In this document: one piece after another, positions 10,932 through 32,117 of the stretch
Numbering within the stretch: the stretch's first letter is position 1
Layout of the letters: each line of letters begins with the position of its first letter
DNA from: Allacma fusca
Lineage: Eukaryota > Arthropoda > Collembola > Symphypleona > Sminthuridae
Assembly (NCBI GenBank): GCA_947179485.1
Contig: OX359247.1
Location: forward strand, 58,749,131-58,813,130
Length of the DNA stretch: 64,000 bases
Direction: 5' to 3'
Notes under the pieces: model-generated
The model's database searches: none
What the model was told of the DNA's origin: nothing
The model's input: only the letters and a program-made list of their open reading frames with translations
Translations under genes and position numbers: made by a program

Positions 10932-12909
10932 CTTTCTAACTCCAACCAGACTCTTTATTTACAATCAAATATTTGTCCGGAATTTTATTACTGATAGAAG
11001 AAAAACTCTAGATTTGTGAAGTACTGTATGAATCAATTTCCGTTTTCATACAAATATTAGGATGATCTTTTGAGTCCAACGTGTCTGGGAAAAGGTACTG
11101 GGTTAATTATACCTGAAGAGATTGCAAGCATTTATTGACTAGAGTGTGTAAATTTATCACTTAACCAAATATCCACTGCTTGCGATTAATTAGCCCTGGT
11201 GATGGACTCTTATTGCCTCACTCGAGCTCACTGATGTATATTGTAAAGAAATAAGTTCAAATAAATGAATCCCCCTTCTGACGAGTGTCACATGAAGTAT
11301 ACTTTTGGGGAGTAATAAAAACGCGTGGGAGTGTAGCAAACAATTGGCTTTAATTCCAGGAAGGAAATGTTTACCAAGCCTGACTTTGTAATAATTGACA
11401 CTAATATTTTATAATGCTAAAAGCAAGTTTTAATTTGTAAAAAGCGATACACGTGGAAGTCATGCAGTAGTGCCAAATATTGTCAATACTATTAAGATAA
11501 TTTTAAGAAAACAAAAGTCAATCAATAAATTAAAAAACGATTAGGAAAACATTTTGTTTGATGATTTAAGGAGATTATTGCTCTTCTTGAAAATGAGTTT
11601 ATCACTCTTCTTGAAATGGAGTTTATCACTCTTCTTGAAATGGAGCTTATCACTCTTTTTGAAATGGAGTTTATCACTCTTCTTGAAATGAAGTTTATTG
11701 CTCTTCTTGAAAAGGAGCAAGTTGTTGTACAGGGTTTTCATAACAATCCTCGGTCACCCATAGCTTCTCGAATAATTGTATGATATTTTCATGCTGAACA
11801 ATTAAATGAGGTATTTTTATACGCAGGATTTTATCTCGGATAGGAAAAATATACTTCAAAGCAATTTGTCAGCAATCATTACAAAAATAATGACCATGAA
11901 GCAAACAAAAACTTAAAAAAACTAATTAATTTTTCACATTTAAATTCGTTTCAGTGGAATCCATTGTTTATTACGAATGGAAAGCTTTCGAACAACAACT
12001 GCTTCAGGCTTTCGATCAATCTTCGCGGATATGACCGCAGGAGCTTCTCGAAATCCATTAGTGTCATTTTTCATTTCATCCATCACCTAAATTTTCCCTT
12101 ACTTGTTTTGGTGTCACTGTTAAGCATTTTCTGAATCAGATGATCTAGCATTTAAGTCAAGTTTCCAGGCCAGTCTGAGTGTCCAAAAAAGTTAATAAAT
12201 TTATGGGACACAGAATTTCCTTGGCTGATTTTGCTTTTATGCAAGGGACACGGTAATTATTATTATTTCTAAATTCTATTTATTATTTCTGAATTAAATA
12301 GTGGAGAAAATCACCCATAGCTTCTGCGCTTACTGCTTATGAACCGATTGATTCGAAAAATTTTGGTGGACCCAAATTAATATTTTCAACAAACTTGAAC
12401 AAAGCATTTTTTTCTACAATTGTGTAGCATGATTAGTAACCGGAGAACCTACGGAGGCAAAAGTTACTGAGCAACAGATAGGCAGTACTAAGTATTTGAT
12501 TGAGTATGGAAATGAGAATTGAAATAACCTTATAAAAGTAAATATTGAAACCATAGAACTTTAATAACGAATAGTGATGTAAATACATAAGACGTAATCT
12601 TCTGGAGGCAGTTCCATTTACACGCATGACATTTCTTGGTGATGGCAATAAAAGTTTGCATTAGCCGAGCAAATTTGAGAAGATAAATTCTTGTTTGCTA
12701 TGATTCTTACAAAGAAATTACCTTACTTGAAATGTAATTTATAGTTAATGACGCTAGCCACATGCTAAAAAACTATTCGCAATAACTAAAACGAACAATA
12801 TCCCTTGTGGTATTACATTTTGCAAATCGACGCGAATGGCTACAGTTGCATATATTCACAGAGTTTTGGTCATAACTTGGAAAGTTGGCTAGCTGCTAAA
12901 TCAAGCCCA
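10932..12909. other. Intergenic spacer between receptor copy 2 and the kinase gene
   Basis: AT-rich spacer of 2 kb with one clear minisatellite (11581-11724) and no exon that I can support. Confidence 0.5.
11581..11724. repeat. 24-bp minisatellite, six units
   Basis: Six head-to-tail 24-bp units of the form CTCTTCTTGAAATGGAGTTT plus ATCA, with one to several changes per unit; the last is the most diverged. On the minus strand the unit is in frame as an eight-residue repeat KLHFKKSD inside a 66-codon open frame (11541-11741). There is no sign of splicing, promoter or homology, so I call a DNA repeat rather than a gene. Confidence 0.85.
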
Positions 12910-12915
12910 TTTATT
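12910..12915 (-). terminator. Polyadenylation signal of the CDKL-type kinase gene
   Basis: AATAAA on the minus strand, 37 nt beyond the TAA at 12952, a usual distance for a short 3' UTR. Confidence 0.65.
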
Positions 12916-12951
12916 GTAAAATTTTTGAACTAAGCGAGCCTCATATGTAAG

Positions 12952-22630
<9,679 letters not shown>

Positions 22631-23011
22631 GATCCAACCGAAGTGTTGGACGATAATTAATTCTTTTGTTAAAAGTTAAGTTGACGCAGTAAGCACCTGA
22701 AGCCACGAAAGTAAAATCCGGTTGTTAATAATTATTGGAAATTAGTTGCATTCAGTCAAAATATTACCCAGGTGGGATGAGATGACTTATACAAATATTG
22801 GAAACCGCGATTCAATCACGACGATGATTTGAGCAACTGTTCTCAAGGTTACTTCCAGTTCTATTCAATGGGAAAATGTAAGGCTTTGATTTCCTAGGTA
22901 TTATGCAAGTCAACACATTATTGACACAAGTATAACTAAATGACAGATGGATTGCGGTTCATCCTTTTGTACAAAATATGAAAACGTGTGAGGTCCCAAA
23001 TGACTCTTAGC

Positions 23012-23017
23012 TATAAA
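23012..23017 (+). promoter_or_regulatory. TATA box of binding-protein gene copy 1
   Basis: TATAAA 44 bp before the ATG, inside a block conserved with copy 2 (TATATAA at 32071); both are followed by cccttgatttgatgaa-like sequence and an A-rich leader. A short 5' UTR is implied. Confidence 0.6.
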
Positions 23018-23060
23018 TCAGACCCTGATTTGATGAAGCATTCAATGTGCAAAAATAACC

Positions 23061-25379
23061 ATGGCAAACTTTCTGGTGGCGGTAGTCGTAATCATTGGCT
23101 TCGCCTCTAATGTGGTAAGGACCATACTTGGGCTGTTAATTTGATAAATCTTCATGTAGTCTATTGTTAATAAACTTTTGCACTTTAAACACAATTTTAG
23201 AAACTAATAGAAGTAAGTATGTTGAGCAAAAGCTTTAATATTTATATTTATCAATAGTAAAATCATTAAATTACAAAAACTTGATTGATTTTAAAGCATG
23301 TCAAATATTCCCTGCTCCTTTTTGTACATACAGCTTGACCTAATATTAAGAGAACATACTTAGATCTGCCTGAATTGACATGCAAATTGCTTTAAAATAC
23401 AGGAGCTCCTTTACGTATCCCCTGGGGCAAGTCCAAATAAAACCGACAATTTTGGTGTAGAGACAAAGTCATTGGATCAACTGTATGCCGATGCACAAAA
23501 GGAAGGTTGCAAGGCAATCATTTACGCCGGAGGAGATGTCCCCGGCCAGCAAGATTATTACAAGAATCTTTTTGAACAAAAGTTCAAAGGCTGCACCCTG
23601 GAAATGATTGTTGATTACAGTAAATTCCATGATGCACGTATCAACTATCAATTCCAAAATGGACCGCTTATTCCTGATGTGGTTCAACTTCAAACACTGC
23701 AAGATTTTCCCATTTGGAAGAACCAAAGTCGTTTCATGCGCTACAAACCCAAGGATTGGGATATGATAATGAAGGAATACAAGGACCCTGACGGATACTT
23801 CTTGCCAATATTCTTTTCTCACTTCACAAACTGCGTGAACAATAACCTAATGAAGGATCCTAAGACTTGGCCAACGAATATCAAAGATTATCTGAAGCCT
23901 GAACTGAAGGGTCATATTGTCCTCACTTACCCCAATGACGATGACGCGGTTTTGTTTCTCTTCAAACTGTTCATTGATAAATATGGCTGGGGATTTGTTC
24001 AAGAGCTAAATGATAAGCAGAATGTGACTTGGGTTCGTGGAACAGAGGTATGAAATTTTTTATTACATGTGAGGATTAAAGCGCATACTAAATGTAATTA
24101 AAAAGCACATATTCACACCCGCACTCTATAAAAATGAAAATGCCTTTTAGATTAGCTTAAATGCTGTATATTTAGATATAAGTAGCCTTTGTGCGTATAC
24201 ATAAGTTATATTCGTTTCTGTGAACCTGGAAAGGATCAGTATGATAATTACCTGGTCCATTTAAGTTTCAAAAATGGGTAGCTGGACTCGTTGAGATACC
24301 TTTACAAATAGCTAGAAATCTGAACCCGTTTTCCGCTTCACCAGCTAATATACCCGGACCAATTCCTACGTCATAGTTATACTACTTACACCTAAATGTC
24401 AACACAGCCAGGGGTGTAAATATCAAACGCTTGTAGTTAGTTCTGTAGATCTGCAGTTCGCGCTTCGTTTAACGAAATGTAAACCAGTAATATTAAATTG
24501 ATTTATAATCTTTAATCCCTAGTTAAAGTTTTACGGGTTGAATTATATTTTTATAACTTGTCCTCCCTGATAAGAGCACGAAATTTCTTCTCTATGAAGT
24601 TCAATACTTGCATACAACTTTAGAGCTAAATGTAGATATAGTTGATTGTTTTACTAATTGTGAGTGTATGATCAGGATGAATGACACACTGAAGACAACT
24701 CAAAATCTGCTGGCACTTTCATTAAAATAGATTCAAAGTGAAATTCTATTTGAATGAATAGTCTGTAAGAGCGCTATTAAAAGGAGAACTTCACATTATC
24801 ACAAGTGTAATGTTACAAGGAGAAATTTTGAAATGTAAATATGTCGACGTGTCGAAACATTTCCCTAAGAAAATAGTTCTCTTTAAATTTAAATGCTACA
24901 GGGGATATATTTTGTGTGATGTTGTTTAATTTTAGGAACCCAGTGTAGCATTGGCTGAAAATCGTACCTGGGCAGCTATTGCAGCAGGATGCGATTTTAA
25001 CAACCCACCGGGCGTTTCAACCTTTGTCCTTCCAAAATCAGATCCCTTTATGACGTGGGCTCAGACCGCTGCGATTTTCAAAGATGCAAAAAATCCCGCT
25101 ACTGCCAAGCTCTACCTCAACTGGATCATATCTGCAGACGTTCAGCGAAATAATTTAGGGTCCTGGTCCATCCGCACAGATGTCCCACCACCAAAACCTT
25201 ACGGTCCCTTGTCGTCCTACAAAAGCCAAACGAATCCAATGGATTTTAAGACTTTTATGGAAAATCGAGCTGCGGTTGAGGATCTTAAAACTAAAATGAT
25301 GTTAATTATTGGTGAGCCCAAAGGTCCAGCATCTCCTGGAAACCTTGGGATGTATCCTACGAAAGCATTACCTCATTAA
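23061..25379 (+). CDS. Secreted PBP2-type (Fe3+ ABC-type) substrate-binding-like protein, copy 1 (380 residues)
   Basis: Exons 23061-23114, 23403-24047 and 24936-25379, all joined in phase 0 (donors GTAAGG and GTATGA). Exon 1 encodes a signal peptide (MANFLVAVVVIIGFASNV). The mature protein resembles the periplasmic-binding-protein type 2 fold of bacterial Fe3+/spermidine-type ABC importers and their secreted fungal relatives: IIYAGGD near 57-63, DYYKNLFEQKF (69-79), DVVQLQTLQDFPIW (110-123), LTYPNDDDAVLF (192-203), TWVRGT (227-232) and a C-terminal KLYLNWIIS helix. No permease or ATPase partner is present, so it is not a working importer; binding a metal or small solute outside the cell is plausible. 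Several N-glycosylation sequons occur. A possible 12-nt microexon (23201-23212, KLIE) fits the frame. Introns, TATA box and AATAAA show a host-adapted gene. A fungal or bacterial origin is inference from family distribution. Confidence 0.85.
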
Positions 25380-25406
25380 ACATTGTATTGTGTTGTGCCC
25401 GGTTAC

Positions 25407-25412
25407 AATAAA
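25407..25412 (+). terminator. Polyadenylation signal of binding-protein gene copy 1
   Basis: AATAAA 28 nt beyond the stop codon, conserved in position and context (GTTACAATAAAA) in copy 2. Confidence 0.7.
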
Positions 25413-25420
25413 ATTTGAAT

Positions 25421-26550
25421 ATTTAATGATTTATTCAAAATAATATGAATAAAGCATTTGATTTGCCCTAATTAAAAATGCTGCAGTTATCTTTTAAAAC
25501 CAGCATCGTTTCAGAATTTTTGAAAGATTTTCTTACCATCCTGTACATTAACGGGGAGTTTTTTTGAGTTGGAATAGATCGAAATATCACTCATCCTGTA
25601 TATTATCTTCATTTAATACATTTCAGTATATAATTAATCATAAAATAAATAGTATCAAAAGAGGCTGTTTTGAATAATAATAAGAATGTATCGTAGTTAA
25701 AATTACGCAGATTATACGTACTAAGCGTTTCCCTGTAAGAATTAAAATAATGACAAATAACAATGAAATGAATTAGGTCTTAATTTTCATGCATATAACT
25801 TTAGGTCCAGGCAATCACATTTGCTACTTCTTGTAAACATTTGAGTTACTATACTGCGTCCAAGTTACTTCATTCAATTCTAGTGCTCCGAAGACCGACA
25901 TTCATATTTACAAAGATCTTGAAGCGTTATAATGCTCAAAATGCCCAACTTGCCGGCCCACATCTACAAAAGTATCCAGAAACTGGGCATGCTGGAAGCC
26001 ATTTTCATTGTAAGTTGGATGGGCAAAACCTTTAAGAGGTTTTAGATGAAGTGGCAATAATTCCTGGTTACAAGACCAACCATATATTTTCCCGTTTGGG
26101 TTAAACCCCGAGGTCTTAACAAAATTTGAGATGACAAACTCGTAATCAGTGAATAACAGGCGGTTTGTCGTGACCAGACATGTGAATAAAATACCTTGAC
26201 GGGACTATATGAATACACTATACGGAGAATAAATCGAGCAAAATGAGGAAGACGGTATGGTACATCTCCATCGTTTTAATTGTGCTAGAGCTCTTGGTTT
26301 TCAAAAGATACGATTAGTAGCTGAAAAACTTCTGACAGATTGATAATCTTGCTGCGAGAGATTGTATATAACCATTCTTGTTACTTTCCATTCGTCCATA
26401 ATATTATTAACTTCATCATCCAAATTAGTATGAGATAAAGACAACCAAGAGGCACTTGCAACCCTAATTCCAACTTTACAGCAATTAATAGGAAATTACT
26501 CTTATGACAATATTTCTGATTTTACCTACCAAATAATTCATTTGTACTTC
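25421..26550. other. Spacer between binding-protein gene 1 and the long-TIR transposon
   Basis: AT-rich, no exon, repeat or signal that I can support. Confidence 0.5.
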
Positions 26551-27005
26551 CAAGGTAAGATTTTGGGATGGTACACGCGGATTGAAACAAAGCACAGCTC
26601 ATGTTTTAGTACTTCACTAGTATGTTTCAAAATTCGTGTAACTCGGGTGCATTTTGCCCCGTTCGCTTAGGACACGTCATCAAAGTTTCAAAATTTAATA
26701 CGATACCTCAGGTGGGGGGACCTGTCTTTTCAAAAAAAGTAAATGTTAAATCCCATAAGGATTTTCAAGTTTTGTAAGTCCATGAAATTTTGATCTTTAC
26801 TATTTCGAGCAAATTCAAGTTTTATCGTGCGCATTTATATATCCTTCAACAAAATTCCCCCAAAAAGTAATCCCCCATCATGGCGCACCCGTATGTATGT
26901 AGTCGATATGATATATTCACTCCATATTTAATCACTTATCTACATACGCATAAACTAAACTTGAGTTTTGTCCTAGGATGTACATATGTACAACCAGGGT
27001 TACTC

Positions 27006-27365
27006 CAGGGGTCGGATTTTTGTGGGAAGACGGGAAGATTCTTCCCAGGGAAAAAATACTCAACAGGGAAATTCTCAGGGATAATGGATATTTTTTTGTA
27101 AACAGGGATTTTTAAATTCGTTGATCTTTTTTTGGCAGGGATTTTCAAATTTGTTCAGGGAATTGTTTTTCAGGGAAATTTGTTAGGCAAACAGGATTTT
27201 TCGATTGGTTTACTTTATTTGGAAGAGATTTGACGTATTAGAGGGTAATTATTTTTGCGAACAGGGATTATGAAAATCGTTGAGGACCTCCCTGCAGGGA
27301 TATTTGAATCAGCAGGGAAATTCAAGAGTAATCTTCCACGGGGATTTACAAAAATCCGACCCCTC
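27006..27365. mobile_element. hAT-like MITE nested in the long-TIR transposon (360 bp)
   Basis: Inverted ends AGGGGTCGGATTTTT (27007-27021) and AAAAATCCGACCCCT (27350-27364), of the CAGGGGTCGG type common in hAT elements. The inside is made of degenerate CAGGGA / TTTTTG units. No clean 8-bp target duplication is visible, so it is either old or its flanks have changed. It begins just where the homology to the right arm of the host transposon stops. Confidence 0.7.
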
Positions 27366-28229
27366 TTCTAATGAAAAAGGCTTTATTTCTGCCCACCTAA
27401 AAATGCCCTGAAAATGGCAAAAACGCCGAAAATTTTGGTCATGTTGGCCAAAACATGTACACTATTATTGTCCGGAGCATCTTGAAATAATTGAACCCAT
27501 ACAGTTTTAGAAAACTTTATTGTTAAGTTTCTAAAAAGTCAGTAGGTATAATTGATTAATAATGAGGAGTGGCTAAAAATTATGTTTCTAATGATTTAAA
27601 AAGACTTGGTTTTGCGATCAGTTGGCGCAGTGCCTGTGTAAATTCCGAATTTTGATCACGACTATATTTGAATATTTTTTTAAAAACTATATAAATTTTA
27701 TAAAAAATTCAAACGTTGGAGATTATGTAGTAAATTTTAGATCGACTTTAAAAATTGAATTTTATCAGCCCAAGTAAACCTAGGAGTCAAAAATGTGACA
27801 ATACAAAAATTGCATATAGATGATGACTAGTTTTGCAGCTCATAAACTAGTGTTCTTAACAGTTATTTAATCTTTGTGTGTTATATTTTTGCAAAAATAT
27901 GTTTGCATGCAGTAGGCATTATTTGCAAACGAATTATTACGCCAAAAAAAATAAAAAATAATATTATTATATTTCTCATAAAGTTTCCTATTTCAACTTG
28001 TAACATACTGCTTTGAGATTTAGTAGATCCATAGCTAAACTTACATATTGACACAATTGGAGCGAATATGTCAAAAATGCTTACCTCAGGATGCATATAC
28101 CAAAAGTGCCATTGATGGCCATAATTTCATCACATGAAAATGCCTAAAATGATAAGGCATTTTGGGCAGGCATAATGACAAAATTGTGAAGGCATTTTCA
28201 ATTGCCCAAACCTGCGTACAACATCCATA

Positions 28230-28545
28230 ATCAAATTTTCTCCAAAGGTAATCCCTCCTGCATGGATATTAATGTTTTCTTCCGTCAAGAATTCTTCTAG
28301 TATAGCTTGTTTATCTCTGATGTGCATACGTACAGCCGGCATAATTTGCCGCCCCCCAAAATGTCATTAAATTTTCTCCAAATGCAATCCCATAAGGGAT
28401 TCATTGGGGAGGAAAGCACTAATATAATTACATGTTGGCTGTACATATGCACATCAGAGATAAACCATCTATGCTGGAGGAATTCTTTGAGAAGTAAAAC
28501 TGTGCACTACATGGTGGAGGGATTACCTACGAATAAAATTTGACG
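28230..28545. repeat. Fold-back inverted repeat inside the transposon
   Basis: Arms 28230-28337 and 28437-28545 are inverted copies with several mismatches (shared GGTAATCCCTCC, TTTATCTCTGATGTGCAT and GTACAGCC), around a loop of about 99 bp. It may be an internal structure of the transposon or another nested MITE; flanking target duplications are not evident. Confidence 0.75.
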
Positions 28546-29017
28546 ATCTTTGTATGGGAAGTTAATTATTAATGTTGGACATACGTGTATCCTAGGACAA
28601 AACTCAAGTTTAGTTTGTGCGTATGTAGATAAGTGATTAAATATGGAGTGAATATATCATATCGACTACATACATACGGGTGCGCCATGATGGGGGATTA
28701 CTTTTTAAGGGAATTTTGTTGAAGGATATATAAATGTGCACGATAAAACTTGAATTTGCTCGAAATAGTAAAGATAAAAATTTCATGGACTTACAAAACT
28801 TGAAAATCCTTATGGGATTTAACATTGAATTTTTTTGAAAAGACAGGTCCCCCCACCTGAGGTATCGTATTAAATTTTGAAACTTTGATGACGTGTCCTA
28901 AGCGAACGGGGCAAAATGCACCCGAGTTACACGAATTTTGAAACGTACTAGGGGAGTACTAAAACATGAGCTGTGCTTTGTTTCAATCCGCGTGTATCAT
29001 CCCAAAGTCTTACCTTG

Positions 29018-31650
29018 TTAGTGAATAGGATACGGATGAAAATACGACTCTGCGATCAATGTATATGTATCTTTTTGTTCACATATGTTGCAAGAACAAT
29101 ATCTTGCAAGAGATATAGTATAAATAATCATTGATTTGGCAGGACAACCCCATATGAGTTCACGCATTTTTACCGTAATACATAATTCTATTTTGTAAAG
29201 AAATTCCGTGTTCTTGTATGACTTCGATTTCTTCGACAAAATCAAGAAGAAATTCAAGAATTGTTTAGCATACTTTCTCCCCAGTCGCTCAAAACTATAT
29301 GGGATTCCTATGGGATGCAAGTTCTGTGAGAAAATGTAGCAGAAATCCCATCAGCCATATAGGATCTTGTAGAAATCATTCAGCTTGTCAGAAAATTGCA
29401 CGCGATTCTTATAAGTTAGTGAATCATAAGAAGTTTTTAGAAAAATCCTATAAGTTGGGTGCCGCATATCCTGCAAGTTGGAGCACCATAGGACACTTTC
29501 AGAAAAATCCTGTAGTTTGGAGATACCATAGGACATTTTTAGAAAAATCTTGTACTTGCTTTGACAAGGATTTTGCGCTCCTCACCGTTTGTACACGACA
29601 TAGAATATAACCGCCAAATTTGCATTACTTCAACAACAGTTCTCGGGTGTATCCCGATCCCAGCGATAGAGGACCTGCTACAATCGCTCGTTATCCTACC
29701 TTGTATTTGCTAAATTCGCTGTTGCTGCTGATTTTTGCCAGAGGAAAGTCATCCGAAATAATACTTTTTACAATTAATTCAAACAAAAAGGTACATAGAT
29801 CAGTTGGATCAAAGAATTTCCTAATCAAAACATAACTTCTGGGCTCCCTGTTACCAACTCTCTGGAAAATTGATCTTCCGCCTTCATTGAAGACTAGCCT
29901 TCGAAGGCTGGATATGTCTGCATTGTTTACAACGATTCGAATTTCATATAGAAATGTTTGTGTTGTTTCGGATAAATATCGACAAGGCTCGAGTTGGAAG
30001 CCCTTTAGTTAGAACTTTTTAATTTCTACATTAGCAAAAACCTAAACCCAGAAGTATAATGTTTGCGGAAAATAGTGAGGATTAGAATCACCCATTATTT
30101 AAAACTGATCATGATCCAACGTGTTATGAATGCATTACAAATTACGTGTATGTTATTTGGGGAAATAATAAGTACGTACATTGACGTGTTGACGATATTT
30201 TTCCTGCTCATTTTCGAAAACAACCGAATTAATCAATCAAAAAATGTCTGAACGGAACTTATTGCATTTTTTTATTTAGACGAACATTGACGCTAAATTG
30301 TAGAATATTTTACGAACTTCTCTTGGTATCAAACGGATCGACATGCTCCTCTTGCGATTTAAGGGTGACTCCTAATCTGGACTAGGCTTTCAGTTCAATA
30401 ATAGCTCGGTGCGCCCAGTAGAAACTTATAACAAAGTACAATGATATTCAATTACCAGTCTACAATGTTTGCGGGAGTGATACTTTGGGGGAAAATACCC
30501 AGAAAATGAAACATCTCTGACTTCACGTCACTATTTTGTTTTGGCTTTGGAGCAAGTATCGGGCACGTCTGATCTCCTTCAGGTCTCGATCCAACTCTGT
30601 CCTCCTTTTCTTCCGAAATCGTTCGTATCTCCCTGAGTCCATCCAAGGCTCCTTGTCTCCCATTGCTCAGCTATTTTCTTTCCTTTTGGCTACCTCATCT
30701 GGGATTGGCTGCTCCCCTTCTTGACGTTCTTATTGCTCCAGTTTGTCAACCATCTTCACCCTAACGATCGTGCTGACAGATCTCAGCTGCTTCGATCGTC
30801 CTGACTCCAAATTCATGAGTCACGTTTGGTAACGGTGGGAATTTTGAAATTACTTCTGGCGTTACTTGCACCCGGCCTGGCTTGTAGCCTCTGGCAATCT
30901 CGTTATGTTAGTCGTTGCTGAAACCTTATTTAGCTCCTATCCAGCTCCAACTATGACTCCATGTTTTCTCGAGGACAACGATCTAAATTAGAATTAAACA
31001 CTCACTAGAACTATTCATTTCAGGGTGTCCAATACGTGAAAAATCGTCTGTTATCAGTACTTCGTGGTAAGTCAACAAGGGATATGAAGCGCTACTGTGT
31101 GATGTGACAGCACAAGGTACTAACTGTAAAACATGTATATACATATACAAAAGCGATCGTTAACAAATGGGCATTAAAAGATTTGTATGTACTGGGGAGC
31201 TTAAAACGTTTACCTCATCTATACCTTTATTTACACTATTATATTTATATCGATTTAACGAGCAATTAAATTCACACATATTGCATCACTAATTGTAAGC
31301 CTTTACAAACTTGAATCATGCATACATACATCTGTATATGAGTTCATGCGATATCTGCCGGTTCATGGAAAAGAAAACGTAAACGACAAATCCGACTAAG
31401 ATGGCACAAGCTTTATCTCTCATTTTCTGTACATGTGTAATTTACATGTGTTTATATGTGACCTCGATTAATTTTCTGAGATCAAAAGGATGAGCTGATT
31501 TCCTCAAAAAACAATCGACTTGTTACTTTGTATCTAATATACCCCTACAAAAAATGTGATTTGCCTGGTACCCTAAGTCAGTTAGCCAGAGCAGACAACC
31601 CGACATTCGCAATAGTGACTTTCAGCTTCGTCTGGTCCCTAAAAGTCAAA
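29018..31650. other. Spacer between the transposon and duplication unit 2
   Basis: No gene supported. Contains degenerate short tandem repeats near 29410-29560. A stretch of more balanced base composition at about 30530-30900 has coding-like texture on the minus strand (REIRTISEEKEDRVGSRPEG) but no recognisable domain and interrupted frames; it could be a decayed repeat. Confidence 0.4.
29410..29560. repeat. Degenerate tandem repeat of about 40 bp
   Basis: Units contain ACCATAGGACA, then TTTNAGAAAAATCCTGTA, then GTTTGGAG. Two and a half fairly clear units (about 29485-29560) are preceded by more diverged ones (AGAAAAATCCTATAAGTTGG). Confidence 0.6.
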
Positions 31651-32070
31651 CCAATGACACCTTTGAATGATATTAAATATTTTGTTAGATGTTGGATTGA
31701 CGCAATAAATAAATAAAAACACTGAAGTAAAATCTAAATATTAATTATTACTAACATTTAGTTGCATTCACTCAAAATGTTACACAGGTGTGATCCGATG
31801 ATTTATACAAATATTTGTAACCACGATCGAATTATGTTGAAGATTTATGCAGCTGTCCCCAAGGTTACTTCCAGTTGCTATTCATTGCAAATCTTGGATC
31901 CGGGTGAGGTCTTTGAGCAATGTAAAGAAATAAAAATTTCATAAAGCTTTGAATTCGTGGATATTTGCAAAACAGAATATATATTGATATAAATATAAAT
32001 GAAGGGTGGTTTGTGGCTCATCATGTCATCTAAAATTTAAACAACATGTGAGCTACACAAATTACTTTGG

Positions 32071-32077
32071 TATATAA
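32071..32077 (+). promoter_or_regulatory. TATA box of binding-protein gene copy 2
   Basis: TATATAA 41 bp before the ATG, within a block conserved with copy 1. Confidence 0.55.
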
Positions 32078-32117
32078 GCCCTTGATTTGATGAAACTTTG
32101 ACAGTGCAAAAGTAATC

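Larger units (their letters stand above)
26551..29017. mobile_element. Long-terminal-inverted-repeat DNA transposon (2467 bp), non-autonomous
   Basis: Left arm 26551 to about 26983 and right arm about 28581 to 29017 are inverted copies, roughly 430 bp each and about 95 percent alike by eye. The ends are CAAGGTAAGA and TCTTACCTTG. Landmarks in both arms are GGATTGAAACAAAGCACAGC, CGTTCGCTTAGGACACGTCA and AATCCCCCATCATGGCGCAC. Long arms recall Mutator-like elements, but I see no 9-bp or 8-bp target duplication, so the superfamily stays open. The interior carries a nested hAT-like element (27006-27365) and a fold-back block (28230-28545), and no transposase frame. It lies between the two duplicated binding-protein genes. 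Confidence 0.85.

Noticed and set aside
23469-23822. 117-codon antisense frame within binding-protein gene 1
   Set aside because: Shadow of the coding strand; the same occurs in copy 2.
29410-29560. Spaced repeats that might be a CRISPR array
   Set aside because: Units are degenerate and contiguous with no unique spacers, and the genome is eukaryotic.
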